Below, in pieces: positions 63,924 to 64,000 of a stretch of DNA of 64,000 nucleotides. Position 1 is the stretch's first letter, and the number at the start of each line of letters is the position of its first letter. The stretch is taken from positions 62,001 through 126,000 of IMG/VR virus record IMGVR_UViG_3300043425_001539; one strand, 5' to 3'. This DNA comes from a virus. The translations under genes were made by a program, and so were the position numbers. Under the pieces are notes generated by a model. The model was not told where the DNA came from. It saw only the letters and a list, made by a program, of their open reading frames with translations, and did no database searches.

Positions 63924-63931
63924 TATATATC
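63924..63931 (-). promoter_or_regulatory. Candidate phage promoter element, GATATATA
   Basis: On the minus strand GATATATAA, 23 bases before the ATG of the S1-domain gene at 63900. It is the same octamer seen ahead of other transcription units. No -35 sequence is evident. Confidence 0.35.
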
Positions 63932-63950
63932 TGTATTTGAAATGAATATG

Positions 63951-64000
63951 TTATGATATTATAGCAGCAGGTGAAGGAGCAACGGTTGCGCCTGTTTGAG
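63951..64000 (-). CDS. C-terminal end of a gene that starts beyond the right edge
   Basis: A minus-strand frame without stop from the window edge to a TAA at 63951, encoding QTGATVAPSPAAIIS. Gly, Ala, Pro and Ser dominate, as is frequent at the end of virion proteins. Only 15 residues are visible, so the identity is open; it is placed as a gene because it ends cleanly just ahead of a promoter-like box and because the gene spacing is otherwise tight. Confidence 0.35.
   Translation of the reverse strand, partial: QTGATVAPSPAAIIS

Noticed and set aside
1-64000. tRNA genes or CRISPR arrays
   Set aside because: No cloverleaf-like stretch or regularly spaced repeats were seen, and gaps between genes are too small to hide them.

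Overview
The window is a piece of a large, AT-rich tailed-phage genome of the T4-like (myovirus) kind. The evidence is a set of T4-type genes: UvsW helicase, a UvsY-like mediator, a gp32-like single-strand DNA binding protein, a DnaG/gp61-like primase, PhoH, and baseplate wedge proteins gp25, gp6 and a giant gp7-like protein. The host is probably a member of the Bacteroidota. Start codons lack a Shine-Dalgarno sequence and sit behind A/T-rich leaders, and one signal peptide ends in the Gly-Gln style common in that phylum. The host is an inference; no taxonomic search was possible. Almost everything is on the minus strand, in long runs of touching or overlapping genes. Only two small genes (47625-48306) lie on the plus strand. 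No tRNA or CRISPR was seen, and no gap between genes exceeds 300 bases.

Reading left to right, but transcribed right to left: (1) 1-16073 is a block of accessory genes. At least fourteen of their products begin with the same short peptide, of the form M-(K/R)-x-V-x-T-F-x-x-F-(I/L)-x-E, although the rest of each protein is unrelated. This closely resembles the T4 capsid targeting sequence, which is cut by the prohead protease after (I/L)-x-E. The block therefore looks like a cargo of enzymes packaged in the head and injected with the DNA. It includes an AAA ATPase, a pol-beta-type nucleotidyltransferase, an HxGH adenylyltransferase, and a ligase-type nucleotidyltransferase interrupted by an intein exactly at its catalytic lysine. 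A ferritin, a YqiA-type esterase, a holin-like protein and two LamG-like proteins are interspersed. (2) 16102-22106 is the replication and recombination cassette: gp32-like protein, primase, UvsY-like protein, RecB-type nuclease, UvsW and a RuvC-like resolvase.

(3) 22103-45958 is the main tail and fibre region: a tube-fold protein, a two-gene membrane/coiled-coil pair that could be spanins, and five very large or fibre-like proteins of 285 to 2490 residues, one with a collagen-like stretch. (4) 46020-50311 is an island of enzymes: Fpg/Nei glycosylase, DEDD exonuclease, zinc-ribbon protein, SET-domain protein, PhoH, HAD phosphatase and a GIY-YIG homing endonuclease. The endonuclease has left a duplicated, broken 5' end of the HAD gene behind it. 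(5) 50313-63900 holds the baseplate wedge genes, an amidoligase-like enzyme fused to a beta-helix/pentapeptide-like tail, and a multi-S1-domain RNA-binding protein. A further gene starts beyond the right edge.

Taken together, the phage seems to make its own replication and recombination machinery, builds a contractile tail with unusually large baseplate and fibre parts, and carries a set of pre-made enzymes into the cell. The packaged set, with its intein-gated ligase-like enzyme, is the most unusual part of the window.
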